Below, piece by piece: positions 9,235 to 18,924 of a DNA stretch of 64,000 bases (positions are counted from its first letter, which is position 1; every line of letters starts with the position of its first letter). The notes below the pieces were generated by a model. It was not told where the DNA came from, made no database searches, and worked only from the letters and a program-made list of their open reading frames with translations. Location of the stretch: NCBI GenBank assembly GCA_037039685.1, contig JAWNGF010000004.1, positions 4,712,001-4,776,000 of the forward strand, given 5' to 3'. The position numbers were made by a program, and so were the translations under genes. Source of the DNA: Ceratobasidium sp. AG-K (Eukaryota > Basidiomycota > Agaricomycetes > Cantharellales > Ceratobasidiaceae).

Positions 9235-11280
9235 ATGACTACTATGGACACTACAAGACCCTCCTCAAGAGCGGAAATGGAACTACTACACTCACGGATA
9301 CCGGAGGTACAAATAAACCCTACACAAAGGGCTAGACCTCCACCTGAATTTACGGAATCATTGAGACCACAACAATGGTCTAGACCACCCAGTGCGGGAA
9401 CTGTCCCAGGAGGCTTGGGAAACATTGGGGAAAACTTGGCCAAAGTAGAAGACACTACACTGGGAACAATAACGATACCAAATACAACAGGAACTGAGCC
9501 ACCGGCGCCAATAACAATAACCGTCCCAATCATTGAATCACCACAGGCTGAACAAAAGATACAGATTGTTGGAGACCAACCAAGAAATGCCACACGAGGT
9601 CCCTCACATCCCAGGATAACTGTACAAAGGTCACCACTTACTTTCTCAACAATCCATCATGAATCTGATAGTGGCAATACAGAAAACCCTATGCCAAGAC
9701 TTGACTATGTAGAAGGAGACAACGCTTCTTCAGTACCATCTAGATTGGTATTGCGCACCAGTGCAAGTGGGTCAATTGATACAACATCAATTGATAGAAC
9801 TATCCAAAGGAACCAGCAAATTGTCAACACAGAAGGCAGAGAAGTGGAAGTCTTCCAGGCTATCTACAACAGAATACAGAGAGAATACATGGAAAACAAT
9901 GCAATCATGGCAGCAAGAATTGAAACCCTGGAAAGAAGGTGGGACACTCAAATTGCTAACACAACTAACTTCTTACAGATACTTGAACATATTGGGCAAC
10001 AAACCAAAGATACAGTCAATACCTTCTTAGAAAGGATTGGAACTGTAGAAAATGTAATGCAGCAAGTCCAGAACCAAATGGACACAGCAACAAACACTAT
10101 GGAACAAATTGACCAAACAACTGGTTGTCATCAAGCAGGTATCAATCTGTCTATCAATGGACAAAATACCCAACTAGCAACAATGGAGGCAACAATCCAA
10201 GCCCTGCAAAGGGAATACCAAACTACTACGGAAGCACAACAACTAGCACTACTTGCCATGGCTACACACATTGGAAGGACAGAAACAACTATAGACCAAA
10301 TCGCGCTTGATGTCCAAAACATTGGCAAGTGGCAAATGGATGATAGAGACGAACAATGCTCACAGGAAAGTAGGAGAACACCACCTCCTCCCAACCCTCT
10401 GCTTCCCCCATCATCACCCTTGGGTCATGGATGGGGTGGACCAAGAAGAGTGCCCAGTCCATCATTGTCCCCATCCTCTCCATCCTTCCATGTGGAAAAT
10501 CAATCAGGACATCAGGTGCGGCAAAGGGACCAAACAATCATCATCCAGACTCAGGGAGGAAATGGAGGCAGACCGTCATCTAAACAGAAAATGCCAAAAC
10601 CTTTTGATGGAACGAGAGGAACGGCTGCTGAAACTTTTCTCTCACAAATGAAGGCCTACTTCCACATCAATGAAAACTACTACAACACTGATCTTAGCAA
10701 AATTGCCGCCTTCTTGATCAATATGAAAGAAGGGCAACCAGCAAATTGGGCACAACCTGCCCTGAACGCCTATATCAATGGACATCCCCATCTTTGGCTC
10801 ACAAGCTGGGATGAACTACAGACAGCTTTTATTGAACAATGTACAGATCCGGCTAAACAACTAGATGCCAAAACTAAACTACAGAAGCTCTACCAAAACA
10901 AGAGCATGTTGGAATACATCACAGACTTCTGCCTTCTACAGCAAGACGTAGAATGGAACAAAGATGCTCTCATTGCATGCTTCCAACATGGCCTCCAACA
11001 CACCATCAAACAGGAACTCATAAGGGAAGAAATGCATGACTACAACCGCCATAATGCAAGGACCTTGCACAATTGGATGCAGCTCACACTCCAGGCTGAG
11101 CGACTAAACCCTAACAAAAGAAAACAAAGGGAGATATCAAATGAGAACCATGGGAACGGAATAACAGAAGAAGAACAGGAGGAACGCAAGAAGGAGAACC
11201 TGTGCTATCAATGCAGAAAGCCTGGGCACATTGCAAGAAATTGCAAAGAAAGGGAAGATGGAAACAAAGAAGGTAACTAA
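9235..11280 (+). CDS. gag: Gag of element B1
   Basis: 681-codon intact ORF, start MTTMDTTRPSS 50 nt after the LTR. The N-terminal third is Pro/Ser/Thr-rich with a VPGGLGNIGE motif shared with the gags of B2 and the E group. The middle (about residues 200-360) is Gln/Asn-rich with predicted coiled coil. The capsid-like region (about 450-620) contains the retrotransposon gag fold signature AAETFLSQMKAYF and WDELQTAFIEQ. The C-terminus has one CCHC knuckle, CYQCRKPGHIARNC, for RNA binding. Gag builds the cytoplasmic virus-like particle. It stops normally with no pol behind it; the last 40 residues differ from B2, suggesting a recombination point near 11110. Retention of an open gag in a pol-less element suggests function in cis or recent arrival. 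Confidence 0.9.
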   Translation: MTTMDTTRPSSRAEMELLHSRIPEVQINPTQRARPPPEFTESLRPQQWSRPPSAGTVPGGLGNIGENLAKVEDTTLGTITIPNTTGTEPPAPITITVPIIESPQAEQKIQIVGDQPRNATRGPSHPRITVQRSPLTFSTIHHESDSGNTENPMPRLDYVEGDNASSVPSRLVLRTSASGSIDTTSIDRTIQRNQQIVNTEGREVEVFQAIYNRIQREYMENNAIMAARIETLERRWDTQIANTTNFLQILEHIGQQTKDTVNTFLERIGTVENVMQQVQNQMDTATNTMEQIDQTTGCHQAGINLSINGQNTQLATMEATIQALQREYQTTTEAQQLALLAMATHIGRTETTIDQIALDVQNIGKWQMDDRDEQCSQESRRTPPPPNPLLPPSSPLGHGWGGPRRVPSPSLSPSSPSFHVENQSGHQVRQRDQTIIIQTQGGNGGRPSSKQKMPKPFDGTRGTAAETFLSQMKAYFHINENYYNTDLSKIAAFLINMKEGQPANWAQPALNAYINGHPHLWLTSWDELQTAFIEQCTDPAKQLDAKTKLQKLYQNKSMLEYITDFCLLQQDVEWNKDALIACFQHGLQHTIKQELIREEMHDYNRHNARTLHNWMQLTLQAERLNPNKRKQREISNENHGNGITEEEQEERKKENLCYQCRKPGHIARNCKEREDGNKEGN

Positions 11281-11356
11281 GGAACTCTACAATGAGGAAC
11301 CTGCAACACACGGAACAACTTACCCAGCCATGGACCTGTCTGTAAATACCTTTGCG

Positions 11357-11365
11357 TATAAAAGG
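11357..11365 (+). promoter_or_regulatory. Candidate internal TATA box in B1
   Basis: TATAAAAGG 66 nt upstream of the ATG at 11431, followed by a pyrimidine-rich stretch and cttcaacacactc, a typical fungal start-site context. Not in any coding frame, so not explained by pol codons. Confidence 0.6.
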
Positions 11366-11430
11366 AAGCCTTCTTGAATTGCTTTCTTCAACACACTCAA
11401 ACCACCACTACCACTGCACCCACCCACACT

Positions 11431-11835
11431 ATGTCTAACTTTGACACCTCCTCTGTTTTCTCGCACGCCTCCTACACCACCAAGGGAACAGACATTGGCA
11501 TTGGTGCCATTACTACCAACTGGGGCAGCAACTGGATGCTCTACAGGAGCTACTACATGATCCACGCAGACGCGCCTGCAAGAGGTGCACAATGGTACTT
11601 CTTCAAGCAAGAAGAAATGGACAAATGGCAACACTGCCCGAACATTGATGCCAGAGGAAGCAACTGGTACAGTGAAACCCCACAGTGGGTTCTGGCGAAC
11701 ATGATGGCCAGGGAAGACTTCTTCCTATGGATGTTTTGGGTGGGAACGGACCCTAACAACTGGACATCAGATGTAATGGAAGTCATATATACACATTGGC
11801 AAGGAGGATGGGGATCGCAAAGGTCACCACGGTGA
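11431..11835 (+). CDS. Small ORF of unknown function in B1 (position of ORF3, first part)
   Basis: 134 codons, MSNFDTSSVFSHASYTTKG start, rich in aromatic residues (about 11 Trp, with FFLWMFWVG and HWQGGWG). No family recognised. There is no signal peptide and no convincing membrane span. It sits between gag and the 3' LTR where other elements carry ORF3, and has a TATA box at 11357, but lacks the CxGC motif seen in the others. It could be a diverged ORF3, a captured host exon or an unrelated gene. Confidence 0.5.
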   Translation: MSNFDTSSVFSHASYTTKGTDIGIGAITTNWGSNWMLYRSYYMIHADAPARGAQWYFFKQEEMDKWQHCPNIDARGSNWYSETPQWVLANMMAREDFFLWMFWVGTDPNNWTSDVMEVIYTHWQGGWGSQRSPR

Positions 11836-11948
11836 AAAATGAATTGCCATCAGAAAAAGAAATTGTAGTTTCCATAACTACATCTTCCCGCCCTCTTCCT
11901 CATGTATATATCCTCCTGTGTCTCTGTACTACTCCTCACTTAGCTCCA

Positions 11949-12320
11949 ATGGCCCACTCTTTGCCCACCTTTCTTACTCCCTTGGTCATCACTAAATGCT
12001 CCAAAGGGTTCTGCTCCCTTCTTAAAAAAGTAGACAGCAAAGTGTCACCATACCTCTGGGAGCACCCCACTAAGGGAGCATATCTCTATTGTCCTATGGG
12101 GGATACAGGTCCCCAGTCAACCTTCAAAGGGCTTACTCTGTATTGCCTCAACTCCCTAATCAGCCACTCTCCAGAAGCAATCAAAATGAACCTTGGTGTG
12201 CAGCATGCGGCACCTAATCTAGCTGCAGCTATCAAAAGAAGAAAGGAACTAGAAGAGGAATGGCTAGGAAGGCTAGGATGCACAGAAGTAGTTGTGCGCG
12301 GTCCCCTACGCCTGACCTAA
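11949..12320 (+). CDS. Small ORF of unknown function in B1 (second part)
   Basis: 123 codons from ATG 11949 (frame open from 11796), MAHSLPTFLTPLVITKC start, ending in a Lys/Glu-rich helix-like tail (AAIKRRKELEEEWLGRLG). It stops 12 nt before the 3' LTR, immediately ahead of the polypurine tract. tatata at 11905-11910 lies about 40 nt upstream. It is in a different frame from 11431-11835; the two may be halves of one gene joined by splicing or split by a frameshift. Not recognised. Confidence 0.45.
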   Translation: MAHSLPTFLTPLVITKCSKGFCSLLKKVDSKVSPYLWEHPTKGAYLYCPMGDTGPQSTFKGLTLYCLNSLISHSPEAIKMNLGVQHAAPNLAAAIKRRKELEEEWLGRLGCTEVVVRGPLRLT

Positions 12321-12332
12321 AAAGGGGGGCAA
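12319..12332 (+). other. Polypurine tract of element B1
   Basis: aaaaaggggggcaa directly before the 3' LTR. Confidence 0.75.
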
Positions 12333-12884
12333 TGTCGTGACCCATGTACAACATCCCTGGACTCTAACTGTGTGGCACAAACTCTGGTGCCTTAAGTGCC
12401 CAATGTACAATGTAGTGCCCTCTCCTGCATTTAGTGCGGTGTATGGATGATGTGTCGCCTTGGCCCATATGGCCTTGCTGTCTTCTGGATCTTTCCCTTG
12501 GAAGGATTGTGCTTCTGGAATGTTCTTCCAGAAGTACTTTGTGATTGCTGACTGATACTGGTGCCTGATTGGCCAGTTTATGTATTGTACCACTTTGAGG
12601 CATTTTTGCCTCATGCTATATATACTGGCTCGCAAGCATGGACTTACTCCAGCTTGCTTTGCCTTGTCATCTCTCCCCTCAGAGTGCACTCTAAGTCCCA
12701 AAGGCCTTACAGCCTTTGTCTCTCATCTAAGTGGGCCTTTGGCCATCATCAGTATTGACACTAAGGTAGCACTAGCTACTTAGCAAACGGTCTAAAGAGC
12801 CTGTAAGGCATATCGAGGCCAGTCTATACAACTAAGGCAAGAATGGTCACTGTTGTCGATCAACCGGCAAAGAGGGTTGCAACA
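12333..12884 (+). repeat. 3' LTR of element B1 (LTR-B, 552 bp)
   Basis: Starts tgtcgtgaccc and ends gggttgcaaca; same length as the B2 5' LTR. Differs from the B1 5' LTR at roughly 16 positions, most of them CpG/TpG or CpG/CpA pairs. Confidence 0.92.
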
Positions 12885-13003
12885 AAGTGCCCTTACTTAT
12901 ACATTCCTGCGTGTTGTTGCAAACCCCCTCCAAGTCGCCTTTTAGGGGCTGCCCACTGTCTTGAGCAGTTTGGGTATTTTGTAGTTTTTGTCGGGCTTTG
13001 ACA

Positions 13004-14760
13004 CTGGATCTTTGTGACATTTTTTGGGGTGGGCCACTTTTTGATTGTGCTAATTTTTTCTTCCTGCATTTCCACCACCTCTCCCAATATAACAAGTCCT
13101 AAATAATCAACCTTTGGTACATGGAAAGAACATTTCTTGATGGAGCAATAGAGGCCAATGCATTGTAGACAACACAGTACTTCTTTCACATGATTTGGGT
13201 GGTCCTTGGTGTTTTTGGAGAAAATCAGGATATCATCAATGTAGATTTCAACATAGATTCCCTTGATGTCCCTGAACTCAGCATCCATCATGTTCTGGAA
13301 TGTTGCCGGGGCGTTGGTGAGGCCAAACAGCATAACCCTGGTGTCCCGACTTGGGTCAATTAGGTATATAAAAGGTTAAGGGGTTCAACTCGGACAAGTC
13401 TTAGAACCCAAGGAGTAGAAGTAGTTAAGAGGATTTGATATTGTCAAGTCCTAGTGGAGAGGAGGTCAAGCCTTGTTGTTAACTGGCTTGACCTCTGGGT
13501 TTATATACATGAGGGGTCAGCGTCACATCATCATTTATCAGTGTGGGAAAGCCAAGTAGAACCAATGATAAGCAAGATAAGAGGTATGACTTGACATTCT
13601 GGAAGTTTGGGAAGCAACACCAATATCAAATGAAAAGACAAATACATCACATGATACAAGTTTAAGTGCTAAGGGACATTTGTACCAAAAAAGGAAAGTG
13701 TTCGGAAAAAAGAATGTAAAATCAGAATAAAATGTCTGAGCTTAGTCAGCTCATGACACCTGGTTTCAAATAGCCCATATTTGGTTCTGAACGCCATCTT
13801 GTGGACATCCTCATCCACTACCCTGACCAGATTGTAACCAGACTTGAGGTCAAGTTTGGTGAAGATTTTGGCACCTTTAACCCGTTCAATGAGGTCATCA
13901 GTTCTAGGCAGTGGATAGCAATTCTTCTTGGTGTGGCGATTCAAGTATTGATAGTCCATGCACAATCTTGGTGGTTGGGGAACCCCATCAATATCATGGC
14001 GCTTGACAAACATTACTGGTTATGCTCATTTGGATGTGGATGGAACAATGAATCCTTTCTCCAGGTTTTTGTCAATCCATGCCTTCAGAATTTGGTCTTC
14101 TTCTTTGGTGAGGGAGTGTACCACGCCAATCTTGGGCTTTGCACCAGGTTCCAATTTGATTTTCAGGTTGTATGGCTGGTGCGGGGCAGTTTATCCACTT
14201 CTTTGGCAACAAAAACATCTTTGAATTCCGAATATTCTTCTGGTAATTGACCCACTACCCCCCCTTCTACAGCATTGCAATCTTTGCATAAGCATTCTGC
14301 TGCGCAATAATCTGAGTTAAACTCCAGGGAACCTATCATCCAGTTGATTTTTGGGTTGTGTTTTTTTAAGCAAGGAATTCCTAGTACAACTGTGTGTTGT
14401 CCTACTGGTGCTATGTCACATGTAATTTCTTCTATGTGGTCATTCATGATGATTTGGAAAGTGCATTCTTAGTCAATTGGTCCGTTTGCTATTGGCCGTC
14501 TGTCTATTACTTGGACTTGTATCGCTGTTTTTTTCTTTTTTGTAGGAATTTTGTGTTTCTTGATGTATTCAGAATTAATGAAATTTCCTGATGCCCCTGA
14601 ATTGATCATGGCAACAGTGATAAGGTGTTTCAAGCATTCAATGGTGATAGGAACTCAAAGTTGGTCTGCATATTTGGTGGAACAAAGGTATATTTTGTTT
14701 ACAGACTGTTTCCGATTTTTCCAAGATTACATGATCTAATTCTGACTTTAGGGTGCCTGA
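13004..14760 (-). pseudogene. Element A pol, 5' half: protease and reverse transcriptase
   Basis: Sense order from 14760: protease core with MINSGASGNFI at 14609-14583, where D of the DSGA active site is N; VLGIPCLKKHNP at the protease end; RT fingers ([24 protein letters not shown]); then solo LTR-G (13342-13758); then FGLTNAPATFQ and YIDDILIF with the catalytic YxDD intact, to 13009, where solo LTR-D interrupts. An in-frame TAG lies after the protease (about 14470). The frame is otherwise open in long stretches. The Asp-to-Asn change alone would abolish aspartic protease activity. Confidence 0.85.
13342..13758. mobile_element. Solo LTR-G in element A RT
   Basis: 417 bp from tgtcccgacttggg to gctcatgaca, flanked by the duplication cctgg (13337-13341 and 13759-13763). 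No copy of its internal region exists in the window. TATA-like motifs occur on both strands (gtatataaaagg near 13364, and the inverse of tttatatac near 13500), so orientation is open. Confidence 0.85.
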
Positions 14761-14768
14761 TGCTCCCC

Positions 14769-16384
14769 TCAGTTGCTGCCTTTTCCTGATTCTGAATTGC
14801 TGGTATCAACATCCTCCAGGGCAGCAATTTGTGCGTGACAATCCTTGGCCATGTGACCCTTCTTCTGGCAACAATAGCAGGTGGTTTCACTTGTGACAGC
14901 TGCTACCTCTACCTTGGCTTGACAAGTGTCTGGTTTAATGAAACTAAAGGGGATTTTGGTTGTTGTTCCATCAGCCCATTTGATCTTGGGTGTCAAGAAT
15001 CCTTGTTTATTTTTGCTGATTGATTCTATTGTCCCCTTCTTGCTACCCTGAGGAGTCACTGTGTAAATTGCTTCTCCCTTCTGGAATTTGTGCACTGCTG
15101 TGCTCGTGGTTACCCGCTTCTGGGTGCCACTTGGTGTTGCCCTCTCCAAAGTACCAGTACTTCTTTTCTCCATATTCCTAGCAATGAGGGCTGCATCAAT
15201 TTCTTGGGTCCTGGTGAATAATTCCTGCAACGTGGCATTATGATGATTGTAGGCTTGGGAAGTGAGCATGTCCTTGATGTTGTCCTTGAGACCTGCATAG
15301 AAATTGTCCTTCAAGGTTTGTTCATTGTAGTCTAGTGGTGCCAACAAGATCCTAAATTGAATAATGTATTCAACTACTGTCTTGGTTTGAGTCAATGCCT
15401 TGTACTTCTGTCAATAAACTTTGACCTGTTTGATTTGCCAAATGCTAATTCCCATTCATGCTGAAAGACATCTAGATCTGTGAAAATAACTTGGGGCACC
15501 CCCACGTTGTGTAGGTCTTGGAAAGGCTGGATCCAGTCAATTGCTGATCCATGTAGGTAGGAGATAATGAGCCGGATCTTCTTCTCATCAGAAGCAGTGG
15601 CATAATGGGAGTTGGCAATATAATTTGCACAGGAATAAGTAAAATCCCTGGCCTTAGCTCCATGTTCACCATTGAATTCTGTTGGTTTGGAGGCAGCCAA
15701 TCTCTCAGTCCTTCCTGAAGAGAATATCAATGAAGTGGGGGGTGCCATCCTTCCTGATGAGGGTGGTGCAAAATGCATCATTGATCCCCTTAGGCTTCAT
15801 GCTCCAGTGTTTGCTCCTCCTCTGAGTGACAGTCCTAATTGGCTTGTTGTCAGCACACTAGTCCTAGTAGCACTGCTTCTGCTTCCTCCTGTAGGGTTTG
15901 CAAGGAAACCATGTGCTCAAACCATGTCTTTGGTGGTTGCATGTTGATCTACCACCGTGTTGTACAGCAGATGGTTTTGGTCTAAGATTTCCAACAATTG
16001 CCCAATGCAAATATTTCTGTCATCCCTGTTATGTAGGATCCAACTTTCCACATGCTCCAAATGCTGAGCCATAAGGCTTTGCTGCAAAGCCATCTCCTTC
16101 AGGATGAACAGGATTTGTTTTTGATGATTGTTTTCATGGGATTCCCACCATAATTCACCTGTATAACTTTCAATGGCTGGGGAAGAGGGTCTCAATTCAG
16201 CATCAAAAGTAGGGTATGGGTTTGGTTGTGACCAAATAGTGGTATTGCCCTCATTTTCTTCATCTCCTGTGTGTGATGGGAGTGGTTCAGAGAAGTGTGT
16301 TTGGTGGAGCAGAGTTTCTGGAGCTGATGGGGCTATAGGGCCTTTTCCTTTCTGGGATGTAGATGGAGCAGTCACAGATGCCAT
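14769..16384 (-). pseudogene. gag: Gag of element A, frameshifted
   Basis: Begins MASVTAPSTSQKGKG at 16384. Three blocks: 16384-15917, 15781-15392 and 15395-14769, separated by two in-frame stops (near 15918 and 15798) and a frame change at 15395. The middle block has the gag-fold pattern LRP..IISYLHGSAIDWIQPF, and the last ends with a CCHC knuckle CYCCQKKGHMAKDC. Distinct in sequence from the gags of the B, C and E groups, so element A belongs to a separate lineage. Not translatable as one protein. Confidence 0.8.
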
Positions 16385-16613
16385 GGTTTGTCTAAAGGAT
16401 TCCACTGAGCCGGAACAACTCCTGGTGGTCATGTGCTATAATAAGTGCGCTTCTTGGTGCACTTTGACCAATAGTGGCTAGTGGTAATAGAGAAATATCC
16501 CCTGGGTAGAGATGGAGTGTTTAGGGGGAACCTAGTGGACATTAGGTTCAGTGCAAAAGTATCCAAGGTCCTTGTTCCAGTAGAATATATGAGCAGCGCT
16601 TCCTGATTAGGTG

Positions 16614-17103
16614 TGTTGCAACCTGCTAAGTAGTAGAGTTGATGACTGCTAATCGCCTTGTTGACCGTGAGCAATAAGTCTAAGTAGACTAAATCGCTAA
16701 GGGAAATTGCTAGCTTCTAAGTAGAAGTCCTAGCTCCAAATCCCAAGTGGCTGCTGTAGTGGCTAAGTAGCCAAGTGCCTCTGATCACACACTGCAGGGA
16801 GAGTTGACAAGGCAAAGCAAGCTGGGGGTAACCATGCTTGCAAGCCAGTATATATAGACAAGAGGCGAGTGAGTCATACTAAGTACATGAGTCACAAGCC
16901 TGAGTCAGAGTTTGAGTCATAAAGGGGGCTGCTCAGGCCAGCCAATAGGAAACAGCATGAGTCATATGACTCATGGTGACATGTCATCCATACACCTCAC
17001 TAAGCAAGGGAGAGGGCACATCTATACAGAAGAGGCGCTTAAGGCACCAATACAAGCCACGAGTCTGCAGAAAGAGAGACAGAGGGTGGGACAGGTCACG
17101 ACA
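16614..17103 (-). mobile_element. Solo LTR-E in the 5' leader of element A
   Basis: 490 bp, + strand tgttgcaacctgctaagtag to ggtcacgaca, flanked by aggtg (16609-16613 and 17104-17108). Close relative of the element F LTRs (same first 200 bp). Contains six TGAGTCA/TGACTCA heptamers between 16869 and 16975, a CCAAT at 16942 and a TATA at about 16852. Confidence 0.9.
16956..16975. promoter_or_regulatory. Perfect 20-bp palindrome with two bZIP-type half sites
   Basis: catgagtcatatgactcatg reads the same on both strands and contains TGAGTCA and TGACTCA, the Gcn4/AP-1 consensus. Conserved in the LTRs of E2 and E3. Confidence 0.6.
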
Positions 17104-17316
17104 AGGTGGCAATGGATCAGTGATATCAGAGGATAGGGGACATTGTCAATGAGCTAATGGATGCAAGCTGCAATGTGCCTCAATGTGTAAATGATGCAGG
17201 GGGAGAGTTGGGGAGATTGGCTAATCAATGAAGAAGGGTGTGCAGTGCTCAGAGATAACCCAGTCATAAAAGACCTGGTTCCAACAGTGACAAAGGCTGT
17301 ATCTGCAATGAGGGCA

Positions 17317-17330
17317 ACAAGACTTGTTCT
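17317..17330 (-). other. Primer binding site of element A (self-priming type)
   Basis: Sense agaacaagtcttgt, two nt inside the 5' LTR border, exact complement of the R-region segment (sense acaagacttgttct, + strand 17470-17483), which lies 23 nt after the TATA at 17507-17514. The sequence is unrelated to the B/C/E primer sites, yet the relationship is the same. Confidence 0.75.
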
Positions 17331-17332
17331 AG

Positions 17333-18241
17333 TGTCACAACCCTAATGAACCTCAGAGGCCAAGACTCCACAGGTAGTGAGAATGGGAGTTGGGACAACA
17401 ACAAAGGTCAAATGTACAGCACTAAGGCCTAAGTAAGTCACGCAGTGAGTGATTGGGGAAAACAACAAGAGAACAAGTCTTGTAGAGACAAGACTTGTGT
17501 TGCTGGTATATATACTATCTAGTGTGGCTATGTACAATAGATAGAAGGCAACAAAGGGAGCCAAAATGAGAAAAGGCAAGAGTCCAAGAGAAGCAAGGGT
17601 GAGACAAAGGAAATGTGTTAAGTCCATGGAAACAGGAAAAGGAGAAGACATGCCAGGCAGTCATGTCCCATGATCATGGCTTACAGGAAGGTGACTAAAT
17701 GCGCCAAGGCAAGAGGAACAAGACCAAACACAAGGCAAACAGACAAGAGGGAGAAATGTTGTGAGCCTTGCTCACTCCATCGGACTTGTCTGCGCCTCTC
17801 CTGTCTTGTGGCTTCGTCTGTTATGTTTTGTTTCTCTTTTCCCGCCACGTTGCCACCTTCTTGTGGTTTTCCTGTTACATTGTGTAATGAGGCCGTGCTT
17901 TGTACAAGTCATGTCTGTTCATACAGCATGACTCACACAGACACTCCTGACTGGTTGACTGTTTTGACTCATGTGGCTGCGCCCTGTATGACTTGGCCTT
18001 GTCTTGGATATATATAGTGGACCAACAAGCCTGGTAACCCCAGCTTGTTTTCACTTGTCAAACATTCCCTTTGAGTGACACTTTGAACCACCCCTACCCT
18101 CAAGAGCCTAGAGACGCTTAAGTGTGTTGCGGTTCAAGAGGTCATTTAGGTCTTAGTGCTGTCCACTCTCCCTTGCAGCTTGTCTCATAGCCATTAAAGA
18201 AGAAGCTTATGACAAGAAAGAGAGAAGGAAAGGTTGTGACA
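17333..18241 (-). repeat. 5' LTR of element A, split by a solo LTR-C
   Basis: 17333-17756 plus 18220-18241, together 446 bp, matching 4880-5326. The C-family LTR entered 22 bp from the sense start of U3. Confidence 0.9.
17757..18214 (+). mobile_element. Solo LTR-C inside the 5' LTR of element A
   Basis: 458 bp from tgttgtgagcc to gcttatgaca, flanked by agaaa (17752-17756 and 18215-18219). Same family as the LTRs of C' and C. Confidence 0.92.
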
Positions 18242-18924
18242 ACTCTGCTGCACCTTTTGATGGTGACTTGCACACATCCCCTGCACAGCAAAGTCTTGGT
18301 CAATCCGCAATTCTCAACTATTGTACTTGTTGTATTGGATGAATTTGGTCCTCATGAACAAACCTGCACTGTGTGTTTGACGGTTGCTTACTGTTCTGAT
18401 CTGACTTGCCTTACCCAAAACTGCTGTTTGGCAGGAAGCACATGCATTGCCCAACAATGATATCAATGACTCAAGCTGGACTCCTCCACTGTGACAGGCA
18501 AATGTTCAAGTTACCACATTGTTTGGGGCCCAGGGTAACCAAGTTTGACCACAGATTCAGCACCTGGCAACTTGTTATGTCACTCACCCCAGCAGCAGTC
18601 CTTTGGTCTTTGTCAGGCATCCTACATTTCTCTTTGTGACCCTTGGAACAACTTGCCTGTCTGGCTTTGAGGCGCTGGGGGACTTTGGGTTGTTCAGATT
18701 CCCAGTTGAGTCTGAGACGGTGTGTCTGGTTTATTTGCTTGTAGGCCCAAAACTAACTGCCCATAACAGACTGCAAGCTAATGTCCTACTAATGGTGGGG
18801 TTTATGGCCGCGTGATCAAACACCCAGCCAGACAAGTAATCAAGGGTTGCCATTGACATTCCAGCCGTGCCAACTGCACTTGCACTGACTTGTTGTCCAT
18901 ATGAGCTTATTCCCAAACTGAACT
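18242..18924. other. Host DNA right of element A, no gene recognised
   Basis: About 680 bp, TG/CA-rich and CpG-poor, with no family-like ORF. Joined to 4879 before element A inserted. Confidence 0.4.

Larger units (their letters stand above)
8517..12884 (+). mobile_element. Element B1: gag-only, non-autonomous LTR retrotransposon
   Basis: LTRs 8517-9184 and 12333-12884 are flanked by aagtg (8512-8516 and 12885-12889). The interior holds a PBS, an intact gag and two short unrelated ORFs, then a polypurine tract. There is no protease, RT, RNase H or integrase and no trace of a decayed pol. It must be mobilised in trans, most plausibly by B2-type elements, which share its LTR, PBS and most of gag. 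LTRs are about 97% identical outside a repeat-number difference. Confidence 0.9.
8153..13003. mobile_element. Solo LTR-D inserted in element A pol, itself split by element B1
   Basis: 8153-8516 plus 12890-13003 form one 478-bp LTR-like unit beginning tgtcatgaccc and ending gctttgaca, flanked by the duplication ctgga (8148-8152 and 13004-13008). It sits in the RT/RNase H junction of element A. No internal region of its own is present, so it is a solo LTR left by LTR-LTR recombination. A + strand catgtatataatga motif (about 8375) could be its TATA, which would make it plus-oriented; uncertain. Confidence 0.8.
4880..18241 (-). mobile_element. Element A: Ty3/gypsy LTR retrotransposon, old, with four nested insertions
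   Basis: LTRs at 4880-5326 and 17333-18241 (446-447 bp once the nested solo LTR is removed) are flanked by the 5-bp duplication actct. Sense runs right to left: 5' LTR, PBS (17317-17330), gag (16384 to 14769), protease, RT, RNase H, integrase, chromodomain, ORF3 (5818-5351), polypurine tract, 3' LTR. Removing solo LTR-D with B1, solo G, solo E, solo C and one duplication each leaves about 7.13 kb, a normal length for this group. Coding regions are broken by frameshifts and stops, and several catalytic aspartates are Asn, so it is dead. Confidence 0.9.

Noticed and set aside
11431..12320. B1 extra ORFs as an envelope gene
   Set aside because: No signal peptide, no transmembrane segment, no glycoprotein-like Cys pattern.
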